15,731 nucleotides of DNA from an uncultured Acidobacteriota bacterium (lineage in GTDB: Bacteria > Acidobacteriota > Terriglobia > Terriglobales > CAINCZ01): positions 1-15,731 of the forward strand of contig CAINCZ010000161.1 in assembly GCA_903847195.1 (NCBI GenBank), in the 5' to 3' direction. The notes under the pieces were generated by a model. It saw only the letters and a list, made by a program, of their open reading frames with translations. It ran no database searches and was not told the DNA's origin. A program made the translations under genes and the position numbers. Positions 1 to 5,375 of this stretch are shown piece by piece; position 1 is the first letter of the stretch; every line of letters begins with the position of its first letter.

Positions 1-2
1 CT

Positions 3-353
3 GCCAGCCTCGCCGTGCAGTGTCAGGCCGGCGGCTTGATGAACCGCTTCTCCATTGTGGTCGATGAGGACATCGATCCCACCAATAACGACGATGTCAT
101 CTGGGCTCTCAGCACCCGCTGCGACCCGGCCATCGACATCGACATCATCCGGCAGTGCTGGAGCAATCCGCTCGACCCGATGATCTGCGACGCCGACAAG
201 CTTTCCAAGAAACTCTGGAATAACCGCGCTATCATCAACGCCTGCCGTCCCTGGGACCGCGTGCAGTCCAAGGACTATCCGGCCGTCGCCGAGGCCACCC
301 CCGAGTTGACCAAGGCCACGCAGGAAAAGTGGGCCTGGCTCTGGAAGAAGTAG
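3..353 (+). CDS. UbiD-family decarboxylase, C-terminal fragment
   Basis: The reading frame is open from the left edge, so only the last roughly 116 residues are present and the true start lies outside the window. The segment VVDEDIDPTN followed by DVIWALSTRCDP is characteristic of the C-terminal part of UbiD-type decarboxylases, which use prenylated FMN to (de)carboxylate aromatic or alpha,beta-unsaturated acids. The catalytic Arg/Glu residues of the family lie upstream and cannot be checked. The gene ends with TAG and is followed after about 20 bp by a strong intrinsic terminator, so it is the last gene of its transcript. The next gene, a 2-hydroxyacid dehydrogenase, starts 270 bp later. The family call is firm. 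The substrate, and whether this is ubiquinone-type UbiD or a catabolic paralogue, is unknown; the catabolic neighbourhood favours a paralogue. Confidence 0.85.
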   Translation, partial: ASLAVQCQAGGLMNRFSIVVDEDIDPTNNDDVIWALSTRCDPAIDIDIIRQCWSNPLDPMICDADKLSKKLWNNRAIINACRPWDRVQSKDYPAVAEATPELTKATQEKWAWLWKK

Positions 354-372
354 CGTAAGAAGGTATCGTCAC

Positions 373-413
373 GGGCCGTCCACCGGAGGTAACATGGTGG
401 GCGGCCCTTTTTT
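373..413 (+). terminator. Rho-independent terminator of the UbiD-family gene
   Basis: A 12-bp stem pairs 373-384 (gggccgtccacc) with 396-407 (ggtgggcggccc), with a single G-U pair and an 11-nt loop. It is followed at once by six T residues (408-413). It lies 20 bp after the stop codon of the decarboxylase gene, in the correct orientation. Confidence 0.85.
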
Positions 414-459
414 CTTGTCTTATCGAAAAGGCTGGGGAAGCAGGCACGCTACCCCTTTG

Positions 460-494
460 GAGAGGGGTCATGCTGCTAGAGAGGGGTCATGCTG
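460..494. repeat. Tandem 16-bp direct repeat in intergenic region
   Basis: The 16-mer gagaggggtcatgctg occurs at 460-475 and again at 479-494, a period of 19 bp. The first copy overlaps a small hairpin (acccct 451-456 with aggggt 463-468). The second runs into gagcgaagcatctgctttt, where atgct (489-493) can pair with agcat (500-504). The second copy with its right flank resembles a dispersed intergenic sequence (gtcatcctgagcgaagc and similar) that I recall from Acidobacteriota and other environmental genomes. That resemblance is from memory, not a search. Function unknown. Confidence 0.6.
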
Positions 495-621
495 AGCGAA
501 GCATCTGCTTTTCAAGTGCTTCCCGCTTGCCCAAGCCCCCAGGCGCATAAATGATTCGCACCTTGCTAAGCCAGTTGCCGGCGTGAGCCGCCGAGATTTC
601 ACATAAATGGACGGAGCACTG

Positions 622-1617
622 ATGGCAAGCAACAAGAAGATTGTCTACCTCGACGTAGCCACCCCGGACCTGGCCGCCTCGCTCAAAAAACACCTCCCCG
701 CCGGATTCGATCTGCATCTGGCCGATGCCGCCACCGAAGACCAGACCGTGGCCGCCGTCGCCGATGCCGACTACCTGCTCTGCTGGGCCGCCAAGATGCC
801 CACGCGCGTCATCAAGGCCATCAGTCGCGCCAGGCTGATCATGAAGATCGGCGAAGGCACCGACCGCATCGACACCGCCACTTGTATCGAGCAGGGCATC
901 ACCGTCGCCAAGACAACGGGGAGCAACTCCGTCTCGGTCGCCGAAGGCGCCACCCTGCTGATCCTGGCCACCCTGCGCTGGCTGCCCAACCTGCACAACG
1001 CGGTCGTCGCCGGCCAGTTCCCCAAGTTCGAGTACCGCCCCACCTCCTACGAACTGCTCAACAAGCAGGTCGGCATCATCGGCATCGGCAAGATCGGCCG
1101 CACCGTCGCCGAACACATGGTGGGATTCGGCGCGAAAATCGCCTACTACGACGTAGTCCGCCTGCCCGAGAGCGAAGAAGCGCGCCTCAACGCGAAGTTC
1201 ATGCCGCTCGACGAGCTGCTTTCGACCTCTGACGTGATCACGCTGCACGTGCCGTTGATTCCGCCTACCCGCAACATGATCGACGCCCGCGCCCTCAAGC
1301 TGATGAAGCCCACGGCCATCGTCGTCAACACCTGCCGCGGCCCGGTCGTCGACGAACAGGCGCTGGTGGAGGCTTTGCAGAAGAGGCAGATTCGCGGCGC
1401 CGGCATCGACGCCTTCTGGAAAGAACCGCCCGATCCGACGAGCGCCATCCTCAAGCTAGACAACGTAGTCCTGATGCCGCACTGCGCCGCCGGAACCGTA
1501 GACGCGCAGGAAGAAGGTATTCGCCACGGCTACGCCAGCATCGTGCGCTTCGACAGCGGCCAGCCGCTCGACCGCGCTGACATCGCCGCCGCTCCGAAGT
1601 CCACTACCGTCCAGTAA
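622..1617 (+). CDS. D-isomer-specific 2-hydroxyacid dehydrogenase (NAD-dependent, phosphoglycerate dehydrogenase-like)
   Basis: A 331-residue protein of the D-2-hydroxyacid dehydrogenase family, which interconverts 2-oxo acids and D-2-hydroxy acids. The Rossmann motif GIGKIG is at residues 154-159, and an Asp ends the second strand (AYYD), suggesting NAD rather than NADP. The catalytic triad is visible: Arg239 (TCRGPVVD), Glu268 (FWKEPP) and His287 (MPHCAAGT). The start at 622 is preferred over the ATG at 607 because acggag (611-616) sits 5 nt before it and would lie inside the gene otherwise. It has no ACT domain and is shorter than typical SerA. The upstream decarboxylase and the downstream Mo hydroxylase and hydrolase suggest a catabolic rather than serine-biosynthetic role, but this is inference. 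A REP-like hairpin directly follows the stop codon. Substrate unknown. Confidence 0.88.
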   Translation: MASNKKIVYLDVATPDLAASLKKHLPAGFDLHLADAATEDQTVAAVADADYLLCWAAKMPTRVIKAISRARLIMKIGEGTDRIDTATCIEQGITVAKTTGSNSVSVAEGATLLILATLRWLPNLHNAVVAGQFPKFEYRPTSYELLNKQVGIIGIGKIGRTVAEHMVGFGAKIAYYDVVRLPESEEARLNAKFMPLDELLSTSDVITLHVPLIPPTRNMIDARALKLMKPTAIVVNTCRGPVVDEQALVEALQKRQIRGAGIDAFWKEPPDPTSAILKLDNVVLMPHCAAGTVDAQEEGIRHGYASIVRFDSGQPLDRADIAAAPKSTTVQ

Positions 1618-1626
1618 GCCTGGTGC

Positions 1627-1656
1627 CCCACATCTGCCGCAGTCAGCAGATGTGGG
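1627..1656. repeat. REP-like palindrome 1 (upstream of RAYT)
   Basis: A perfect 11-bp stem, cccacatctgc (1627-1637) with gcagatgtggg (1646-1656), closes an 8-nt loop cgcagtca. It starts 9 bp after the stop of the 2-hydroxyacid dehydrogenase gene, so it may also stabilise or end that transcript; the T tract is weak (ttctgttcttt). The 37-nt block 1622-1658 matches the reverse complement of palindrome 2 with only a few mismatches. Confidence 0.8.
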
Positions 1657-1729
1657 TTCTGTTCTTTCCCCGGAACAAGGTCTTTTTCTTCCCGAAGACC
1701 CTTGCGCCGTTGGGCTACACTCTCTACCC

Positions 1730-2272
1730 ATGCCATACGGATTGACCCGCTATCACCACTCAAAGCAGTGTCATTTCGTCACGTTCAGTTGTTACCACCG
1801 GCTGCCCCGTCTACACAGCGAACTCGCGAGCGACCTGTTTGTCGAATGTCTGGAGCGGGCGCGGCGGAGCTACCGCTTTCGCGTATACGAATACGTGGTA
1901 ATGCCCGAGCTCGTGCACCTGCTCCTCTCCGAGCCTGAGGTTGGAGTGCTGGCAACCGCCATTCAGGCCTTGAAGATCGCGGTGGCGCGCCGGGCTATGT
2001 GGTATCAAAAAGAGGACGCCCCGACCTGCCTCTGGCAAAAGCGCTATTACGACCACAATGTGCGCACCCACCAGAGCTTCGTGGAGAAGTTGCGCTACCT
2101 GCATCGCAACCCGGTAGCGCGCGGACTGGTGGCAGCGCCCGAGGATTGGAAGTGGAGCAGCTTCCGCCACTACCTGACCGCCGAACCGGGACCGGTCGAG
2201 ATCGAGTCGCACTGGACCGCTGACCGCCGGAACGGAAGAAAGATCCTGCTACTACGGGCTTCCGAGGAGTAG
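1730..2272 (+). CDS. REP-associated tyrosine transposase (RAYT, Y1 / IS200-like family), altered HUH motif
   Basis: A 180-residue protein starting MPYGLTRYHH, followed by HFVTFSCYHR, a typical RAYT N-terminus, which is why the ATG at 1730 is chosen over the in-frame ATG at 1652. Family features are WQKRYYDHN near residue 102, FVEKLRYLHRNPV at 117-129 with the likely nucleophile Tyr123, and WSSFRHY at 142-148. RAYTs are single-strand DNA nucleases that act on REP palindromes, and such palindromes flank this gene. The metal-binding HUH motif, normally MPxHVHLL, reads MPELVHLL here: Leu61 replaces the first His while His63 remains. One base change (cac to ctc) would explain it. The enzyme may therefore be inactive or weak, although the frame is intact. 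No clear Shine-Dalgarno sequence precedes the start. Confidence 0.85.
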   Translation: MPYGLTRYHHSKQCHFVTFSCYHRLPRLHSELASDLFVECLERARRSYRFRVYEYVVMPELVHLLLSEPEVGVLATAIQALKIAVARRAMWYQKEDAPTCLWQKRYYDHNVRTHQSFVEKLRYLHRNPVARGLVAAPEDWKWSSFRHYLTAEPGPVEIESHWTADRRNGRKILLLRASEE

Positions 2273-2280
2273 AAGACCCA

Positions 2281-2318
2281 AAGACCCACATCTGCTAACT
2301 GCGGCAGATATGGGGCAC
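2281..2318. repeat. REP-like palindrome 2 (just after RAYT stop, inverted)
   Basis: The stem cccacatctgc (2285-2295) pairs with gcagatatggg (2304-2314) with one mismatch; the loop is taactgcg. Its reverse complement matches palindrome 1 including the flanking gtgcccca, so palindromes 1 and 2 form an inverted pair around the transposase gene. The one stem mismatch indicates some decay. Confidence 0.75.
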
Positions 2319-2346
2319 CGTCGGGTGAAGAGACACGGGCCACCCG

Positions 2347-2509
2347 CCCGGTAGCGCGCGGACTGGTGGCAGCGCCCGAGGATTGGAGGTGGAGCAGCTT
2401 CCGCCACTACCTGACCGCCGAGCCGGGACCAGTCGAGATCGAGTCGCAATGGACCACCGACCGCCGGGGCGGAAGAACGATCCTGCTACTGCCGGCTTCC
2501 GAGGAGTAG
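2347..2509 (+). pseudogene. Duplicated 3' tail of the RAYT gene (53 codons)
   Basis: This stretch repeats 2110-2272 without gaps at an offset of 237 bp. I count about 11 substitutions in 163 bp, roughly 93% identity. It still reads in frame as residues 128-180 of the transposase, from PVARGLVAAPEDW to ASEE and a TAG stop, but has no start codon or N-terminal catalytic half, so it cannot encode a transposase. Several changes alter residues (for example Lys141 to Arg, His161 to Gln, Asn168 to Gly), which shows the duplication is not very recent. Partial tandem duplication or insertion of a related REP-bearing element would both explain it. Confidence 0.8.
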
Positions 2510-2510
2510 G

Positions 2511-2564
2511 AAAACCCAAAGACCCACATCTGCCGCAGTTAGCAGATGTGGGTCTTTGGGTTTT
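2511..2564. terminator. Long perfect palindrome 3: REP copy and probable bidirectional terminator
   Basis: The 23-bp arm 2511-2533 is perfectly complementary to 2542-2564, with loop cgcagtta (2534-2541). The core is the same REP palindrome as in copies 1 and 2, but here the stem is extended by aaaacccaaaga on one side and tctttgggtttt on the other. The T-rich arm on either strand makes it suited to terminate transcripts from both sides. It lies between the RAYT tail on the left and the stop codon of the minus-strand hydrolase (2597) on the right. Confidence 0.7.
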
Positions 2565-2596
2565 CGCGTTGGCGATTTTCCAACTCTGAGTTCCTC

Positions 2597-3418
2597 TTAC
2601 CTCACCCTCCCCATCACCTTCTTCAACTCCCCCGCCACAATCTCCGGCACTTCCATAAACGTCAAATGCCGCGCCTTCGGAATCACCGTCAGCGTCGATC
2701 CGGCAATTCCGTCATGCATCACCTTCGCCATCGCCGGCGGCGCCGCGTAGTCTTCATCGCCCACCACGATCGTCGTCGGCATCTTCAACTCGCCCAGCCG
2801 CGCGCGCAGGTCGAAGTTGCCCAGCATGTGGCAGGTCGCCTGATACGACGCCAGGTCGTTGGCGATGAACAGATCACAGCACTGCTTGACCAGTGCCGGA
2901 TTCTTCGCCCTGAAGTCATCGGTAAACCAGCGCGTCTGCTGGAATCCCGTCATCGACGCAAAGCCGGTCTCGGCGGCCTTATTGGCGCGGTCGGCCCAGC
3001 TCTTCGGTGCCTCGGCTCCGTACCAGCTCGTCGTGTCGATCAGCCCCAGCGAGCAGATGCGCCCCGGATAGTCGAGCGCAAACTGCAGCGCCACGCCGCC
3101 GCCCATCGACGCTCCCGCCACGTGCGCCTTATCCCACCCGATGCAGTCCATCAAATCCGCCAGATCGTTGGCGAACAAGCTCAGCGTGTACGGCCCCGGA
3201 TTCTTCGTCGAAGCGCCGTGCCCGCGGCAGTCATAGGTCAGCACCGTGGCCTCGCCCGCCAACTGTTCCGCTACTGCCGTCCACACCGCGCCGTTCATCG
3301 CCAGCGAGTGAATCAGCGCCACCCGCGGACGCCCCGGCGCGTCCTTGCCGTGAATCGTGTATTGCAACGTCATGCCGTCGCGCGTCGTGGCCGCGCCCGA
3401 GCGCTTCTCGTATGCCAT
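2597..3418 (-). CDS. Alpha/beta hydrolase (3-oxoadipate enol-lactonase-like)
   Basis: A 273-residue alpha/beta hydrolase. The nucleophile elbow GASMGG places Ser104. The acid is probably Asp223 in VVGDEDYAAPP, and the base is His251 in ARHLTFME. The oxyanion-hole segment is HSLAMNG at 37-43, and YDCRGHGAS (62-70) is the usual strand-turn motif. Overall length and the TYDCRGHGAS / GASMGG pattern resemble 3-oxoadipate enol-lactonases (PcaD/CatD), which hydrolyse a lactone in aromatic catabolism, but many esterases and C-C hydrolases look the same. There is no signal peptide, so it is cytoplasmic. The start has aaggaga three bases upstream, a slightly tight spacing. It is transcribed convergently with the RAYT element and divergently from the small gene at 3624. 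The family is sure; the reaction is not. Confidence 0.87.
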   Translation of the reverse strand: MAYEKRSGAATTRDGMTLQYTIHGKDAPGRPRVALIHSLAMNGAVWTAVAEQLAGEATVLTYDCRGHGASTKNPGPYTLSLFANDLADLMDCIGWDKAHVAGASMGGGVALQFALDYPGRICSLGLIDTTSWYGAEAPKSWADRANKAAETGFASMTGFQQTRWFTDDFRAKNPALVKQCCDLFIANDLASYQATCHMLGNFDLRARLGELKMPTTIVVGDEDYAAPPAMAKVMHDGIAGSTLTVIPKARHLTFMEVPEIVAGELKKVMGRVR

Positions 3419-3487
3419 GTCTCTCCTTGTCGATTGCGGCCTGCGCCTGCCGCCGCCTGATCGTTTGTAACTCTTGGTGACGCCGGA

Positions 3488-3516
3488 AAACTAACACTTA
3501 GCCTTAGCCCTGTCAA
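3488..3516 (-). promoter_or_regulatory. Putative sigma-70 promoter of the alpha/beta hydrolase gene
   Basis: On the minus strand a perfect -35 box TTGACA (complement of 3511-3516) is followed by a 17-bp spacer and a weaker -10 box TAGTTT (complement of 3488-3493). This would place the transcript start about 60 nt before the hydrolase ATG. Consensus match and spacing only; no experimental support. Confidence 0.4.
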
Positions 3517-3623
3517 TGAAACGCCCCGCCCGGCGCGGCGACGATTTAGCTGGCGTAGGTTCGCGGCAAGATGGTATCGATGGAGTGCGAGCGTCATTTC
3601 TTTTCTTCGGGAGAGGCCTGGTT

Positions 3624-3896
3624 ATGAGGGGTCATTGCCCCCGTTTCGACCAGGGGGCCACGGTGCGATTCGGCGCCATCGAAATCAGCAAGCGCGGCTT
3701 CTCCGCCCGCCTGCCCGGCCAGCCTCGCCTGCACCTCGCCTGGTCCGCCGTCCGCGCTTACCGGATCGAAAAGGGCATGCTGGTGATCGAGACCTCCGAG
3801 CTGAACGTCGTTCACCTCTCCACCGGCAAGATCCCGAATCTCGCCGTGTTACTCCATGTCTTCGAGCAGCTCACGCCAAAAGGAGAATCCGTGTGA
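3624..3896 (+). CDS. Small hypothetical protein (about 90 residues)
   Basis: Family not recognised with confidence. The ATG at 3624 is preceded by gggagagg (3609-3616) at a usable distance; a longer in-frame start at 3516 overlaps the predicted hydrolase promoter and adds a compositionally odd N-terminus. The protein looks beta-rich: GAIEISKRGFSARL, LHLAWSAVRAYRIEKG, MLVIETSELNVVHLS, and then a short helix NLAVLLHVFEQL. This strand pattern with a Trp-Ser-x-Val turn recalls small PH-like domains of bacterial proteins of unknown function, but it is only a resemblance. There is no signal peptide or membrane segment. It lies 114 bp before the CoxG-like gene on the same strand. It could be a truncated remnant of a larger protein. 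Confidence 0.45.
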   Translation: MRGHCPRFDQGATVRFGAIEISKRGFSARLPGQPRLHLAWSAVRAYRIEKGMLVIETSELNVVHLSTGKIPNLAVLLHVFEQLTPKGESV

Positions 3897-3926
3897 CCAC
3901 CGTGCTCCGGCGCGCTGGTCGGCTGC

Positions 3927-3955
3927 TTGATTCGCCTGTTGGGGTCAAGTATCCT
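3927..3955 (+). promoter_or_regulatory. Putative promoter of the Mo hydroxylase operon
   Basis: TTGATT (3927-3932) and TATCCT (3950-3955) are separated by exactly 17 bp and lie about 55 bp before the start codon of the first operon gene (4011). Both hexamers are near consensus. It begins 30 bp after the stop codon of the small upstream gene, which fits a new transcription unit. Confidence 0.4.
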
Positions 3956-4010
3956 GCCTCGACGAGATTTCTCTGTCTGCTCGGCTCACGTAAGGTTGTG
4001 GAGATCATTC

Positions 4011-4496
4011 ATGTCGTTGCAAACCACGGGCGTTATCACGGTGAATACCGATCCGGCGACCGCCTTCGCCTTTGTTCAGGACCCGATGCGCATGGCCGGG
4101 TGCATTCCCGGCTGCCGCGATCTGCGCGAGATTTCCCCGGGCAAGTATTCCGCCATCCTTTCCAACAAGGTTTCTTTCATCACGCTCAACTTCAAGGTGA
4201 CCGTCGAGGTCACCAAGATCGAGCCGCCCACCTCCATCGCCGCCAAGGTGATCGGCGAGTCCATCGGCCTGGTGGGCCGCCTGTCGGCGACAGCTGAGGT
4301 CCAGCTCGCTCCCGCCGGTCCCGGCCAGACGGCGATCAGCTACGCCACCGATGTAGGACTCACCGGCAAGCTCGGCGGACTCGGCCAGCCCGTCTTCAAG
4401 GCCAAGAGCGTGCAGCTCGGAGCCGAGTTCGGAGCCAACCTCAAGGCAGCCATCGAGAAGCACGCCGCTTCGCAAGCCGCGGAGGCCAAGGCATGA
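4011..4496 (+). CDS. CoxG-like SRPBCC-fold protein
   Basis: A 161-residue protein of the CoxG family within the SRPBCC (START-like) fold. The conserved N-terminal pattern is visible: FAFVQDPMRMAGCIPGCRDL, then SNKVSFITLNFKVTVEVTKI. ATG 4011 has ggaga (4000-4004) six bases upstream; a longer open frame to 3927 would include the promoter and is rejected. In carboxidotrophs CoxG anchors CO dehydrogenase to the membrane through a C-terminal segment. Here the C-terminus (AAIEKHAASQAAEAKA) is hydrophilic and has no membrane helix, so membrane anchoring is unlikely and a role in assembly or substrate binding is more plausible. Its TGA overlaps the ATG of the FAD subunit (ATGA at 4493-4496), which implies translational coupling. 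Confidence 0.85.
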   Translation: MSLQTTGVITVNTDPATAFAFVQDPMRMAGCIPGCRDLREISPGKYSAILSNKVSFITLNFKVTVEVTKIEPPTSIAAKVIGESIGLVGRLSATAEVQLAPAGPGQTAISYATDVGLTGKLGGLGQPVFKAKSVQLGAEFGANLKAAIEKHAASQAAEAKA

Positions 4497-5374
4497 AGAG
4501 TTTCGATCTGAGCCAACCCACCACTCTGGCGGAGGCGCTGGCCCTGTTGGATGCCGAAGATACCAGCATCCGCCCCGTCGCCGGCGGCACCGCGCTCCTG
4601 CTGATGATGAAGACCCGCCTCTTCCATCCCACGCGCCTGGTCAGCCTGCGTGGTTTGAAGGACGCCTCGCTGCACGAACTCCAGCTCGGGCGCGGCGGCG
4701 AACTGCGCATCGGCGCCCTCACGCGCCTCGCCGAAATCGAAGCCTCGCCGCTGGTAGCCAAGGCCGTCCCGGTCATCAGCCGTGCCATGACTCGTCTGGC
4801 CAACGTCCGCATCCGCAACGTCGCCACCGTGGGCGGCCACCTAGCGCACGGCGATCCGCACATGGATCTGCCCCCCATCCTGCTCACCCTCGGCGCGCGC
4901 GTGCGCGCCGTCAGCCCGCGCGGTGAGCGCTGGATCGACATCGGCGATTTCTTCGTCGGCTACTACCAGACCGCGCTGGCCAAGGATGAACTCATCTGCG
5001 AGCTGGTGATTCCGCCGCAAGACCCCGCCGTTCACGCCTGGTACGAAAAGTTCACCGCCCTGAGCGCCGACGATTGGCCGGCCGTGGGCGTCGCCGTTTG
5101 GTTCCGCCTCGATAACGGCGCCATCGCCGACGTGCGCGTCGCCATCGGCGCCGCCACCGAGCGCCCCGAGCGCAACGAGGGTGCCGAGTCGATGTTGCAG
5201 GGAGCCGCGCCCGAGGCCGCTGCCTTCGCGCGCGCCGCCGAAGCCGCCGCCGAGGCCGTCAATCCGCTGGCCGATATTCGCGGCTCGGCCTCTTACAAGC
5301 GCGAGATGGTGCGGGTCCACGTGCGGCGCGCCCTGGAACAAGCCCTCAGCGCAGGGCCGAGCAAGGCAGAATGA
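4493..5374 (+). CDS. Molybdenum hydroxylase, FAD-binding medium subunit (CoxM/CutM type)
   Basis: A 293-residue FAD-binding subunit of the xanthine dehydrogenase family, which passes electrons from the iron-sulfur subunit to an acceptor. Both FAD signatures are present: VAGGTALL (29-36) and NVATVGGHLAHGDP (109-122); the residue after the GG pair is His where Asn is common. The C-terminal CO dehydrogenase flavoprotein-type domain follows from about residue 180. Only one cysteine is visible, so the extra 4Fe-4S insertion found in 4-hydroxybenzoyl-CoA reductase beta subunits is absent. It overlaps the CoxG-like gene by 4 bp and ends one base before the Mo subunit start, so it is translated as part of the same operon. 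Confidence 0.92.
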   Translation: MKSFDLSQPTTLAEALALLDAEDTSIRPVAGGTALLLMMKTRLFHPTRLVSLRGLKDASLHELQLGRGGELRIGALTRLAEIEASPLVAKAVPVISRAMTRLANVRIRNVATVGGHLAHGDPHMDLPPILLTLGARVRAVSPRGERWIDIGDFFVGYYQTALAKDELICELVIPPQDPAVHAWYEKFTALSADDWPAVGVAVWFRLDNGAIADVRVAIGAATERPERNEGAESMLQGAAPEAAAFARAAEAAAEAVNPLADIRGSASYKREMVRVHVRRALEQALSAGPSKAE

Positions 5375-5375
5375 C

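Larger units (their letters stand above)
1622..2564 (+). mobile_element. REP/RAYT element: transposase gene, duplicated gene tail and three palindromes
   Basis: The block contains a RAYT-type (REP-associated Y1) transposase gene at 1730-2272, a second copy of its last 163 bp at 2347-2509 (offset exactly 237 bp), and three copies of a palindrome with stem cccacatctgc. Palindrome 1 (1622-1658) and palindrome 2 (2281-2318) are inverted relative to each other and bracket the gene. Palindrome 3 (2511-2564) follows the duplicated tail in the orientation of palindrome 1. RAYTs are known to be single-copy genes flanked by REP palindromes, so the arrangement fits. The outer limits are set only by the palindromes; no target-site duplication was identified. 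Confidence 0.7.

Noticed and set aside
622..1617. Biosynthetic 3-phosphoglycerate dehydrogenase (serA)
   Set aside because: There is no C-terminal ACT or regulatory domain, and the catabolic context makes a specific serine-pathway assignment unsafe.
1622..2564. CRISPR array or attachment site from the three repeated palindromes
   Set aside because: Spacings are irregular (hundreds of bp), orientation alternates, and the intervening DNA is transposase coding sequence; this fits REP elements.
5181..5375. N-terminal extension of the Mo subunit by 65 residues in the open frame
   Set aside because: It overlaps the end of the FAD subunit in another frame, is rich in Pro and Arg as expected for an off-frame reading of GC-rich DNA, and the family N-terminus matches a start at 5376.
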